Position numbers and translations under genes: made by a program
Notes under the pieces: generated by a model
Databases searched by the model: none
Told to the model about the DNA's origin: nothing
What the model saw: only the letters and a program-made list of their open reading frames with translations
Part shown: piece after piece, positions 1-10,500 of the stretch
Layout: every line of letters begins with the position of its first letter
Numbering within the stretch: the stretch's first letter is position 1
Source of the DNA: Avena insularis
Taxonomy: Eukaryota; Streptophyta; Magnoliopsida; Poales; Poaceae
DNA length: 64,000 nt
Reading direction: 5' to 3'
NCBI GenBank assembly: GCA_023614405.1
Contig: CM042691.1
Location: 171,092,927-171,156,926 of the forward strand

Positions 1-1431
1 CTATATAGAATGTTTAGAAAATTGTTTTAGAGTAAAACTTGTTTAACTTTAGAAAGTTTACCTTATGTTCAGTAATGTTTGGTTTGACTTGTTTAGTGTA
101 GAAAATCATTCCATAGCATTTGCATGCAGTCATATTTTTTTTTGAATATTTGAATGTTAATTTGGTGTCATGATTTTATGTGTAGATTTTGGTGATAGTG
201 GTGATTGTGATTGTGAGGACTATTGCTACACTCCCAACTATCAAGGCAAGTGGTGCTTCATATATTTTTTCCTATTATTTTGACTATGCATTAGTGATAT
301 TTTGAGTAGTACTTGCATGGAAATTTTTACTAAGTATAAATTATGCTATGCCTTGGGAAATCCTAGTAGTTGTAGCCTTAGAAGATTATTCCCTAAGTTA
401 AGAAAACTTGTTATGTTATCATGCTTAGCCTAGCTTGTAGAAAACAAGGGTGGAATATTCATGATATGAGATTTTGCTAAGTCTATGACCTATGTCTATG
501 GTATGGTTGGTTTATGTGGACTGGTTACACGAGGCCCATGTCTATGGTTTACCTTGTGTATCACACTTGTGGATTTCCACCCAGGAACAAAGGGATTTGA
601 GATGTTTAGTGTCGAGAAGCTTCTAGTGCAACCACATGGCATATGGGCTCTGCCTTGACCAAATAGGTTGCAAGAACTTAGCCAGATGGACAGTTGGTGG
701 TAGGGTGATAGGATGGAACACGTCCATGGTGGTCTAAGGGAATGCTTCTAAAAAGTCTCGTCTCGATGCATATCGAGTCTTGTGGGAAAAGTGCACCGCC
801 TCTCGAGAGGGTAAAACCTAAGTACTTAGGTGTGTCCTCGGCAACGGACAATTTGAGCATCAAAGACATTGAAGCAATCAAGGATCTCCTCATCCAAATT
901 TCTAAGTTAAAAATTTGTGCTTGAACAAGGGTAAAGGTTCACCAATGTCTATTGGTGGTTCCTTGGGTGTATTGACAAACAAAAACTTAGAGTTTTCAAC
1001 TAATAAGGAAAACCTTATTTTGAGCAAAAGCAAGCCTAAGCTACACGTAGCCAAATTCATATAGATGTTAGATACTACTATTCTACTATGGTATCACTTG
1101 CCAATACAATTCCAAATGTATTGACCCACTGTGGTTGTAACTTATGATGTTGCAGGTTACTCTGATGGAGATTAGGGTTGTGAGTCTACACTCAACATGC
1201 TTGCCTGTGGCACATGAAGATGAAGACTTATAGTTATTTACTTTATGTTATGAACTCTATGTATTAGCCTTGGTCTATTGAGTTGTAAAGACTATGTTAT
1301 CTATGTAATGATGATGTAATAACGACCTTTGTATATGTGTATTTCATCTTAAACTGTGGATGCTAGCATTTGATCCAGGGACTAGCATTGCAATCACAGG
1401 GACCCTTTATCTTAAAAGGTGGGGTCTTACA
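1..1431 (+). repeat. G1 5' LTR, 3' portion
   Basis: The segment is collinear with 13247-14625 and ends in GGGGTCTTACA, like the 3' copy. The 3' copy carries several small deletions relative to this one. It ends directly before the primer-binding site. It contains one copy of the palindrome-palindrome-hairpin block at 799-850. Confidence 0.88.
799..850 (+). promoter_or_regulatory. Structured LTR block, G1 5' copy
   Basis: Palindrome P1 is CCTCTCGAGAGG (799-810). Palindrome P2 is a perfect 16-mer, ACCTAAGTACTTAGGT (816-831). Hairpin H3 has stem TGTCC (833-837) and GGACA (846-850) with an 8-nt loop. As RNA, P1 and P2 could fold with the self-complementary tetraloops UCGA and GUAC. The function is inferred, not known. 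Confidence 0.6.
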
Positions 1432-1433
1432 GA

Positions 1434-1446
1434 AGGTATCAGAGCA
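1434..1446 (+). other. G1 primer-binding site (initiator tRNA-Met type)
   Basis: GGTATCAGAGC follows the LTR end by a few bases and matches the common plant primer site complementary to the 3' end of initiator tRNA-Met. The usual leading T is an A here, one mismatch. Confidence 0.8.
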
Positions 1447-1629
1447 CTGTGTTTCCTATAGGATTATGACCCTAAGTTGTATTATACTAAGGAAACCACT
1501 AAGAAAAAAATGCAACTCTTTGCAAATTCCACACTTGTCTTTTTCTTCTCGTAAACATCTTCTAATCTTTTTTCTCATCTCTATTTGTTGATTGCCACCA
1601 TCAACGAAGCCGTCAAGAAGGGACCACTT

Positions 1630-2025
1630 ATGACCATGACTATAGAATGTGAGACGGAGTTTCCCAAGGCACTCAAAAACCTCATGGTTAGCTTGGGAAT
1701 ACATGGTGAGGCCATGTACAAGGGATTTCTAGTGATGGATGAAGGAGAAGAATATTGTTGGGTGCAACTCCACTTGTACAAAAACAAGGGAGACAACCAC
1801 AAAGAGTCGGGATTCTGCATGGTCACCAACTCAGAAATGTATATGTCATTCTTTGACTCTTCAAGAAATGCAGCTTGGAATGCTATCAAGGAGCTTGGTG
1901 AAAGACTCAAGTGTAGAATGCTCAACACTCAAAATGACCTTAGAGAGGAGAAGAAATATACCCAAGACTTAGAGACCGCCATAAAACGTCTAAGGGAAGA
2001 TATCATAGACTTAGCATATGAGTGA
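1630..2025 (+). CDS. G1 leader ORF 1, unrecognised, with C-terminal coiled coil
   Basis: This is an uninterrupted frame of 131 residues from the first ATG at 1630; the frame is open upstream to a TTG at 1585. It lies between the primer site and gag, where most chromoviruses have no gene. The first 90 or so residues are mixed, with acidic and aromatic stretches (EEYCWVQLHLYKNKG). The last 45 are rich in E, K, R and L and look like a coiled coil. I recognise no enzyme motif. It may be an accessory protein of this retrotransposon family or a remnant of one. Codon use and the absence of stops contrast with the ruined pol region downstream. Confidence is in the ORF, not in a function. Confidence 0.45.
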   Translation: MTMTIECETEFPKALKNLMVSLGIHGEAMYKGFLVMDEGEEYCWVQLHLYKNKGDNHKESGFCMVTNSEMYMSFFDSSRNAAWNAIKELGERLKCRMLNTQNDLREEKKYTQDLETAIKRLREDIIDLAYE

Positions 2026-2283
2026 GAAATGTGACATACTCCGATAGTTGGACCACCACACTTGTCGTTTTTTCTCGTGTTAATAATTTGATCATACCAA
2101 CCTATGTGGTATGGCAAGTTTTTGTCTAAGTTATGTTTGAACCTTAGTGCTTGTAGTAGATTTTTGGTATGCCATGACTTGTATGTTTTTATTGTTGAAT
2201 GTATGCTTTTGGCTTCTATTTCACTATCTTGTGTTTTTCTCTCTACTTGTATTGTTTCTAATTTTCTCTATCTTATGCAATAG

Positions 2284-3092
2284 ATGCCTAGCTTTGTTGT
2301 CAGCACTGCCGAGGAGTTCAAAGGAACTCGTTTCGGTTCTCGTCTTGTGGAGATCACGAGTGTGCTCAATCTCCCACTCCCTAGTGTTAAGGCACTTCAG
2401 CTCACAAAGTTCGAGAGGAAGGATCTTTGGGGCTTTCGAGTCTCGCAGCCAGGATGCCAGACGGATCCACTCACCGAGGAGATTACCTTCAAGTTGATGC
2501 ATGATGACAAGGAGAAGGGACTAGACGTAGTCATGCAGGAGTTACTTGGACGCCTTTGCAGACGTCACTCCACCGATCTCAGGGGCCTCTACTTCCAACC
2601 GTTTGGGAGACGCGACAAGCAGGGAGAGGCTATTGTGTATGACGACACTACTAGAGAGACTATCGAGCATGTTCGTCTCTACCTCCAGGACCTAGAGAGC
2701 CTCGTTAGACACCTCGACACAGATAGGACCAACTTCATGCTTAGCAATGACGAGCTTCGGGTTTATTTGAGGGAGAAGGACAAGCTCTTTGCGGAGCAGG
2801 ACGAGATCATCAAGGAGATGGAGGCTAGGTTTGAGAGCCAAGACAAGAGGTTCAAGAATCAAAAGAAGTGGGTGCAGGATAGAAACAAGAAGATCAAGAC
2901 ATGAGGGCCGAGATAGAGCTCAAGGATCTTGAGCCTGAGACTGACCAGGGAGTGATAGAGAGGCTGCGCACATAGAAGTAAGCCTTTCGTGCGAAGATTG
3001 AGGCCTTGACCACCAATGTGGAGGAGTACAAGATAGCCATGGAGACAGTTGGACTTACTCTAGTGGACGAGGAGGTCGACATGGAGGAGTAG
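2284..3092 (+). pseudogene. G1 leader ORF 2, unrecognised, coiled-coil C-terminus, frameshifted
   Basis: The frame is open from ATG 2284 to TGA 2902-2904 (206 residues). The first 110 residues look globular. From about residue 130 the sequence is strongly charged and heptad-like (YLREKDKLFAEQDE, then IIKEMEARFESQ). The stop overlaps an ATG at 2901 (ATGA). That second frame continues the same charged style to a stop at 3090-3092, with TAG and TAA stops at about 2973-2981, so the original ORF was probably longer and was broken by a small indel. Its position between leader ORF 1 and gag, and its similar layout (globular then coiled coil), suggest that the two leader ORFs are related in role. No function can be named. 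Confidence 0.42.
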
Positions 3093-3328
3093 TGTTGACT
3101 ACTCAGCTATCTATTTACCTATCATATTTTTGTTTCTCGAGTCGCAATGATCATCCAACATGTGGATGGCTTGCTAGTGTGTTTACTTTTCCAAAACCCG
3201 TTGTCTACGTTGTTCAAACTCTAAGTTTATCTTGTACTTGATTATTTTGTGATTATTGCTATGTGATGTATTGTGCATGTTAGCATCTATGGGTTATATC
3301 TCATTACTTATACTTATTGAAACCACAG

Positions 3329-3456
3329 ATGCCTCCCCGTCGTGCCAATCCCAACCAAAACAACAATAACAAAAGTGGCAATGAGATGCAGCAGCTGATG
3401 ACACCTCAAACTCAGTTGATGCAGATGATGACCCAGTTCATGGAAAATCAGAATCA

Positions 3457-3516
<60 letters not shown>

Positions 3517-4449
3517 AAATAAGAACAACAACAATAATCAAAACAACCCATGATCCTTTGATATGCTTACAAGGTTTTTGAGGTTGAGGTCTGCCAAGTT
3601 CTCGAGAACCACTGATCCAATGGTAGCCAATGACTGGCTATGTTCTGTGAATAAGAACTTGGTCATTGTAGGCTGCACAGATGAAGAGAAGGTCAGATTT
3701 GCAGCACATCTGCTTGAAGGACCAGCAACCACATGGTGGAATAACATCCAGATCACCACTCCTATTGAGGATGTAACTTGGTCGATATTTGAGGATGGTT
3801 TATGCACTTCCCAAATATCATTAGGAGTGATGTATTTGAAGAAGAAATATTTCCACAATCTTAAGAAATGTCACCGCTGTTTGGCAGAATATATTGAGGA
3901 GTTCAACAATCTGGCACGCTATGCACCGGATGAAGTTGACACTGATGCTAAGAGGAAGGAAAAATTCCTGGAAGGGCTGAATGATGAGATGAACATGCAG
4001 CTATCTGTTGCATATGTCCCAACTTATCAATCACTATGTGACAAGGCCACCATCATGGAAAGCAAGATGAAGCAGGTTGAGAACCGGAAGAGGAAGCATC
4101 ACTTTGATAAACGCAGCTCGAGACGTCTCACAAGCGTTCCCATGGTGATGACAGTGGGGGTTCTGGATCCCACAAGCATGGGAAGTATAACAGCCACCAC
4201 AACAGTAACCATCACCATGACAACAAGCACCACCGCAGTCATGACAATGATAGATATAAGAACCACAAAAGTGGACTCAAGAGCCATCACAGTGGGAATG
4301 GAAATGGAAGTCAGCCTGCTAAAAGAGACATCAGTGAGGTTGAGTGCTTCAAGTGCAAGAAAAATGGGCATTATGCAAATGAATTCCCAGAAAAGAAGGC
4401 TTATGGAGCCAACAAGCCAAACCCATTTCAGAAGGGTCAAGTGAACCAC
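3329..4449 (+). pseudogene. gag: G1 gag (capsid and nucleocapsid), broken
   Basis: Gag starts at ATG 3329 (MPPRRANPNQ). It runs through a Q/M-rich segment and a poly-Asn tract, meets an in-frame TGA at 3551, and resumes in the same frame as a capsid domain from 3563 (TDPMVANDWLCSVNK, EGPATTWWNNI, FLEGLNDEMNMQLS), typical of plant chromovirus gag. Around 4115-4180 the frame shifts. In frame 1 a His/Asn-rich linker leads to a nucleocapsid knuckle, CFKCKKNGHYANEF, in which the last Cys of the CX2CX4HX4C pattern is Phe. The knuckle frame then runs on into protease. The premature stop, the frameshift and the damaged knuckle make it non-functional. Confidence 0.82.
3458..3516 (+). repeat. (AAC)n microsatellite encoding poly-Asn in gag
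   Basis: About 20 tandem AAC units lie in the gag reading frame and give a run of Asn near the gag N-terminus. Related elements have Q/N-rich segments here, so this is probably an expansion within a naturally low-complexity linker. Confidence 0.9.
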
Positions 4450-4890
4450 ATCAATGTGGAGGAAATCTATGAGGAATCTGATGATGTGGCTGGTAAGTTC
4501 AATCTTAATTCTTTTCTAGCACTTGTTATTTTTGATACCGACATATCGCATTCATTCATATAAAGAGCATTTGTTGATAAAAATGGACTTCCAACTGAAA
4601 CTATTGGGTTTCCTATTAAATTAAGCTCTCCCGGTAGAGAGAAGATAGTGAATTTGGATGTCATGATCTAGTGATAGAATTTGGAAAGTATAAGTTTCCA
4701 GTTAGTCTGATAATCCTAGATTCCCAAAGATTGGATGTAATTTTGGGCATGGATTGGATGACTAAGTATGAAGGAGTAATAGATTGTGCCAATCGTACTG
4801 TTACACTCACAACCTCGGATAAGAAACGGATTAGGTTCAAGTCTAACTTTGAATCTAAAGGGAGTAAGCTAAAATCTCTTAAGGGGGTTA
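4450..4890 (+). pseudogene. G1 aspartic protease, broken
   Basis: The protease is read in frame 1 directly from the nucleocapsid knuckle. The active-site segment is IFDTDISHSFI where the family has D-T-G, so the catalytic loop Gly is replaced by Asp. A TAA follows at 4561-4563, and further stops lie near 4666. The C-terminal half resumes in another frame with the characteristic LDVILGMDWM segment (around 4732-4763). Protease would cut the Gag-Pol polyprotein during particle maturation. This copy could not. Confidence 0.72.
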
Positions 4891-5800
4891 GCATAGACAG
4901 TGTACCAGTTGTGAAGGAATATTCGGATGTGTTTCCGGAAGAATTGCCAGGAATGCCACCAGATAGAGATGTGGAGTTTCTGATTGACTTACTGCCAGGA
5001 TCTGGACCAATAGCAAAGAGACCCTACTGGATGTCAGTTGATGAGTTGAAAGAACTCAAGAAACAACTTTGAGAACAGTTGCAGAAAGGATTCATCCAAC
5101 CAAGTTCTTCATCTTGGGGTGCACCAGTTCTATTTGTTGAGAAGAAGGATAGAAGTCAAAGGTTATGGATAAATTATCATTCACTCAATGAGGTGACTAT
5201 AAAGAACAAGTACCCTTTTCTCCGAATCAATGATCTATTTGATCAGCTAGAAGGATCCGTGTGTTCTCACAGATTGATCTCCGATCAGGTTATTTTCAGC
5301 TAAAGATTAGAGAGCAAGATATAACTAAGACTAGTTTTACCACCAGGTATGGATTGTATGAGTATACCGTGATGCCATTTGGATTAACAAATGCACTAGC
5401 TTATTTCATGAACATGATGAACAAGGTGTTCATGGAATTCCTTGACAAGTTGTTGTCGTATTCATCGACGACATTTTGATCTATTCTAAGAGGAAAGAAG
5501 AGCATGAAGAACATTTGCGTTTGATATTTGAGAAGTTTAGGGAGCACAAGCTGTATGCCAAGTTCAGCAAGTGTGAATTCTGGTTGAATGAAGTTGGATT
5601 TCTCGGACATATCGTGTCGGGAGATGGTATAGATGTTGATCCCGCAAAGGTGTCAGCTGTAACTGAGTGGGAATCTCCCAAGTCAGTTAAGGAAGTTCAT
5701 AGTTTCCTAGGCTTAGCAGGATAATATATAAGATTCATTGAGAATTTCTCAAAGGTAGCTAAACCAATGACGGAGTTACTTAAGAGAGAGAGAGAAGAAG
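4891..5800 (+). pseudogene. G1 reverse transcriptase, broken
   Basis: The landmarks are in order: EYSDVFPEELPGMPPDRDVEF, a TGA at 5070-5072 (a likely CGA to TGA change), [20 protein letters not shown], a frameshift near 5255, [19 protein letters not shown], a second frameshift near 5450, the intact catalytic box FIDD (5461-5472), then [17 protein letters not shown] and a TAA at 5722-5724. A short AG expansion (about 5785-5796) shifts the frame again. The catalytic aspartates survive but the frame is broken at least five times. Confidence 0.82.
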
Positions 5801-6400
5801 TTTGATTGGACTGAAGGATGTGAAATCAGTTTCCAAGAATTGAAGAAGAGACTTGTATTAGCACCAGTCTTATGTATGCCGGATTTGGAGAAGGATTTTC
5901 AAGTCTATTGTGATGCATCTCACCAAGGACTGGGTGGAGTTTTGATGCAAGAAGGGAAAGTTGTGGCTTATGCCTCGAGACAACTCAAAACTCATGAAGT
6001 TAATTATCCTACTCATGACTTAGAGTTGGCCTTAGTTGTCCATGCACTCAAAACATGGAGACACTATCTTTTGGGAAAGCGTTGTGAAGTGTTCACAGAT
6101 CACAAGAGTTTGAAATATATCTTCACCCAGAAGGAACTCAATATGAGACAAATAAGGTGGCTAGAACTCATTAAGGACTATGACTTGAGTTTGCAATACC
6201 ATCCGGGTAAAGAAAATGTTGTAGCAAATGCTTTAAGCCGTAAGGTTTATGTGAATGGACTTACTAAAGGAGAATTGCTAGATGATCTATGTGCCCAATT
6301 CAAAGATCTCAGATTGGAGATAGTGCCCGAAGGATATATCATGTCATTGGATGTTCAACCAACATTGTTGGACAGGTCAAACAAGCCCAAAAGTTGGGCA
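5801..6400 (+). pseudogene. G1 RNase H domain
   Basis: The open stretch 5840-6409 reads as a Ty3-gypsy RNase H. It has [14 protein letters not shown] (first Asp), the Glu in [23 protein letters not shown] (second Asp) and the tail [14 protein letters not shown]. The catalytic acidic residues look intact. It degrades the RNA strand of the hybrid during reverse transcription. It is cut off from the upstream RT by a frameshift and from integrase by another near 6380. Confidence 0.8.
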
Positions 6401-7262
6401 AGGAAATAGAGGAGATTAAGAGAAAAATTAGTAAAGGAAAGGCTAAAGGATTCCATGAAGATGAACAAGGTACTTTATGGTATGGAAAGCGTATCTGCAT
6501 TCTACAAGATCCAGAACTTCGGAAATTGATTCTGCAGGAAGAACACAATTCACCATATTCTATTCATCCATGTAACAACAAAATGTACATGTATGTGAAG
6601 GAAAGATTTTGGTGGAACAATCTCAAGAAAGATATCATGGAACATATTGCATTGTGTGATGTGTGTAGTCGAGTGAAAGCGGAACATCAGAAACCGGCAA
6701 GGTTATTACAACCACTACCTATTCCCGATTGGAAGTGGGATAAGATTGGTATGGATTTTATCACCATACTACCAAGGACCAGATCTGAATATGATTCTAT
6801 TTGGGTTGTTGTGGATCGTCTAACTAAAGTGGCTCATTTCATACCCGTGAAGACTACCTATACAAGTGCTAAGTTAGCTAAGATCTATATGAACAGAATT
6901 GTGTGTCTGCATGGAGTACCTAAGAGTATTGTGTCTGATAGATGAACTCAGTTCACTTTGCATTTTTGGCGATAACTACATGAATCATTAGGAACAAGTA
7001 GGAGTTCAGCACCACTTTTCACCCCCAGACTGATGGACAGACAGAAAGGACCAATCAGATTTTGTAGGATATGTTGAGGGCATGTGCCCTAGACTATGGT
7101 GCTAATTGGGATGAAAGTCTGCCTTACGAAGAATTCTCTTACAATAATAGCTATCAAGCAAGCATTGGGATGGCACCATTCAAGATTTTGAGCCGCAAAG
7201 GAGAAGTGGCTTATGAGATTGAATTACCGGAATCACTGTCAGTAGTTCACAATGTGTTTCAT
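6401..7262 (+). pseudogene. G1 integrase, internal deletion and stops
   Basis: The zinc-binding His/Cys domain is visible (histidines in EEHNSPYSIHP, then CDVCSRVKAEH). The core has GMDFI (first Asp) and SIVSD (second Asp). An in-frame TGA stands at 6943-6945 where the family has Gly-Thr-Gln. The segment around 6950-7070 is shifted, but TDGQTERTNQ (with the third acidic residue) is readable. At about 7173-7182 GMAPF runs directly into KILSRKGEVAYEI. In the family these are separated by a long stretch holding much of the C-terminal domain, so an internal deletion is inferred. A TAG at 7269-7271 separates VFHVS from LKKC. Confidence 0.78.
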
Positions 7263-7553
7263 GTGAGTTAGTTGAAGAAGTGCCATCTGGAAATGGAAGA
7301 AACTTCATTGAAAGACACTATACCATTGGAAGAGGTTCAGTTGGAGAGTGATCAAACTTATGAAGAGAAGCCTATCAAGATTCTCGAGACTGCAAAAAGG
7401 GTTAATCGTACTAAGACTATCAAATTCTGCAAAGTACAGTGGAATCACCATACCGAGGAAGAAGCAACTTGGGAAAGAAAAGATGACCTTCGGAAAGATC
7501 ACCCACACCTATTTGCTAGCCAATCTGAATCTCGAGGGCGAGATTCATCTTAA
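7263..7553 (+). pseudogene. G1 integrase C-terminal chromodomain
   Basis: The frame from about 7272 to 7553 encodes the terminal chromodomain of Tekay-type chromoviruses. It begins YEEKPIKILETAKR and contains the aromatic and acidic pattern FCKVQWNHHTEEEATWE, followed by a DLRKDHPHLF ending. In this family the domain is thought to guide integration into heterochromatin. It is the best-preserved part of pol but is separated from integrase by a TAG. The reading frame runs to a TAA 12 bases before the 3' LTR. Confidence 0.8.
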
Positions 7554-7565
7554 GGGGGTTAGATT
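7551..7565 (+). other. G1 polypurine tract
   Basis: TAAGGGGGTTAGATT lies immediately before the 3' LTR start TGTAACATCCC. The purine run AAGGGGG is the likely primer for plus-strand synthesis. Confidence 0.75.
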
Positions 7566-10500
7566 TGTAACATCCCAAATTTCTTCAAAGGAAAAACCAT
7601 GTATTGCATTCATATCATCATAGCATATTTGTCTTGCACAAATTTTTTCAAACCAAAACCCTAAATAAAACCATATTTAACCCCTCTTTATATATTACTT
7701 ATGAGCCATGGTTTTATTTTTATTTTCAAAAGACCAAAGTGTTTTTGTGTGGACAGATGTGTTTGACACACTTTTGAGTGCTAGGATCACAGTACAAAAT
7801 TGTGGAAAAGGTTTGAATTAGGGTTTCAAATTCATTCCTAAATATCAAAATAGAATTGAAAAAGGATAAATGAAAAAAATAAAACATTCGCTACCCTTTC
7901 AGCCCAGTAGCTCTTCTGGCCCAATAATCCCACCCGGGGTTCTCTCCCTCTACTTCCTCTTTCACCCGCGCGAACCTTACACTGCACTCCCTGCCACTGG
8001 GCCCAACGCCAGTGTCACATCCCAAAATTTTCCAAATTTTGTAATATGAAAAAAATAAACAAAAAAAAAATTGTTGAAATTTAGGGTGAAAAGAAACTTT
8101 TTGATTCCAAATGGAAACATCAAAACCCATCTTTAACAAACTTTGAATAAAGTTTGAATCCAACTAAATTCAAATCAAGTAAAATGCATTCTTCATAAAT
8201 GCATCTTGAAAAATAAACACTTGGAAAATAAACCAAAACTCTAAAACCCGAATGGAGGAAAATTATTTCAAAGATATCCCTAAGATTATGGATTAGATCC
8301 ATATAAAGATTTATCAATAAACATTCATAAATGACCAAAAGGGATAAATAGAAATATTATAAAACCATAGAAATTGGTTTCACTTAATTTGGAGCCATAG
8401 ATAAAATCTTATGAATTTAATAAGATAAGGAAATTGAATTCCCAAAGCTAATAAAACACCTATATAAAATCCATACCAATTTGTGGGCAATTAATCCTAA
8501 AGATATTTAAAAAGATAAATATTAAATAAGATTTTACAAATTGGAATCACCAAGTTCGGATCTATAAATAAAAAGATATGGATTTTATGAAATAAAGAAA
8601 GAAATAATTAATAGGGAATATTTAAAAGCCAAATTAAAACTTGATCAAGTCCATAAGAAAATGGAATAATTATAATCCAAATCCAAATAAAATAAAAGGA
8701 TAGAGAATTTTCAAATAAAATAAAATGGCATTAACCAAATTTTATCACATTTGAATAAAGATAATTGACTAAATTAAATGATTAATAATCATAATAAATA
8801 CTTTAAATAATTCAAAGTAAATTATTTAACACCCCATTTGAATAAATAAAACCTACTAAAAGGGTTAGTGAAAATTAGAATTCAAATAAAGGATTTGAAA
8901 ATATATTTAATCTTATTTGATTAATGGCATATGCTTGTTTTAATAAAGAATAAAACCATAAGAAGAATAAAAGAATTATTCCTAAAATGGTATTTAAAAT
9001 ACAAGTTTAAATAGTATGGAAATATATTGAACCTTTGAAAAAGGTTTGAATTCAAACAAGGTTTGAAATCATTTAAACAAAATCAAAACAGAAAAATGAA
9101 AACAGAAAAAGAAAAGGATTCATAACAAAAAAAAATGGAAGAGTCAGCCCAGCCCAGCAGGCCTAGGAGCGCATCCCAACTAAACCCCCGAAGAGTTTTT
9201 CTCACCGCAGAACAGACCCGCCCCCTCACTGACTGCTGGTCCCCACCTCTCCTCTCTCTCTCTCACTGACCAGCCAACCCCACCGTCGGTCAGTTCTCTC
9301 ACCTGGTGACCACGCCGGCTGTTTCCTGCCGATGAATGCCGAGGTTAATTCGCATCAATGCCTCGCTTAAACCTCGCTGCAACCATGATCGATTAAACGC
9401 CTGCTCCCCCTCTCCTTTTCCCCCCAGAAACTACCTACCCTCTGCCACCAGGCCGCTCAAATTTTGCTCGAGAACACGCACTGCTCCGGCGAGCATTTCC
9501 TTCAATTTCGGCCAGCCACCGTCGCGCTTTGCCCCCTCGACCACATGAGCCTGTTCCCCATCTCCTGATGAACCTCTCCATAGCGCCATATCGCCCGCGC
9601 GTGCTCTGCATCGTCTTCAATGTCAACACTAAGCACCGACGTCGTCTATTTCAACTCCCGCGAGTTCCCTATGTAGCGTCTGACCGCCCCTCTCCTCCTC
9701 CTTCACGCGCGTGTACTCACCGCTCTGCGGCACATCTAACCGTGCTCCCCTTTTTCTCTGGCATGATCCGTAGCCTCGCCCCCAGCGACGTCTGAGCGCA
9801 CCCGACAGCGACATCAACTCTGACGAGCGATTAAGATCAACCCCGAGTGCCCCTGCCCTGCGAGGACGATGTTGAGCGTCAGCATAGACCTGTGAACCCT
9901 GTGATCTACCTCCATCCCTCTTTTGCATCCTGAATCGTCGGCTAGTGCATCGTTTGAGCGCGCCGCCGCCACTCGCCGCCGCTAGCGCCGCCCATCTTAG
10001 GTCACACACGCTGCAACCGTTAGATCTGAATCGTGTGTGCGAGATTAGAACTTAAACCGAAGAGGTATGTTTTGATCTGAACCGTGCGATCTGTTTAGAT
10101 CCGACGCACCGCGTAGACCGATCCGTGTGAACCGGTACCAACCAATCAGAACAAGGCGCGTGGCCAGAGTTTTGAATTAAAACTAGAAACATTTCTACTA
10201 GTTGTACGAATTTTTAAATTGCATAACTTTAAATCTACACGTACAAATTTTGCAAATTTTATATTAATGGAATCAGCAAAACAAATACTCTCTAACCATG
10301 TAATTTTTTAGTAAATTGATTCTGTTAAATTGATTGTTTTTGCCGAAACTTATGTAGGCATAATTTGAATATAAAAATTATTCTAGAAATATATTTTGGA
10401 TAAAATCTTTGGAAAATGGATTGTTTTGAACCTACTAACCATAGAAACCAATTTATGGATTTAAAATTGTATTTTGAGATGCTAAGGAATAAATCTTTGA

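Noticed and set aside
1434..1446. tRNA-like string GGTATCAGAGC
   Set aside because: It is a primer-binding site; no tRNA cloverleaf or full tRNA sequence surrounds it. The same applies at 28108, 44387 and 58311.
3314..3541. Minus-strand frame with a long poly-Val run
   Set aside because: It is the complement of the AAC repeat inside gag.
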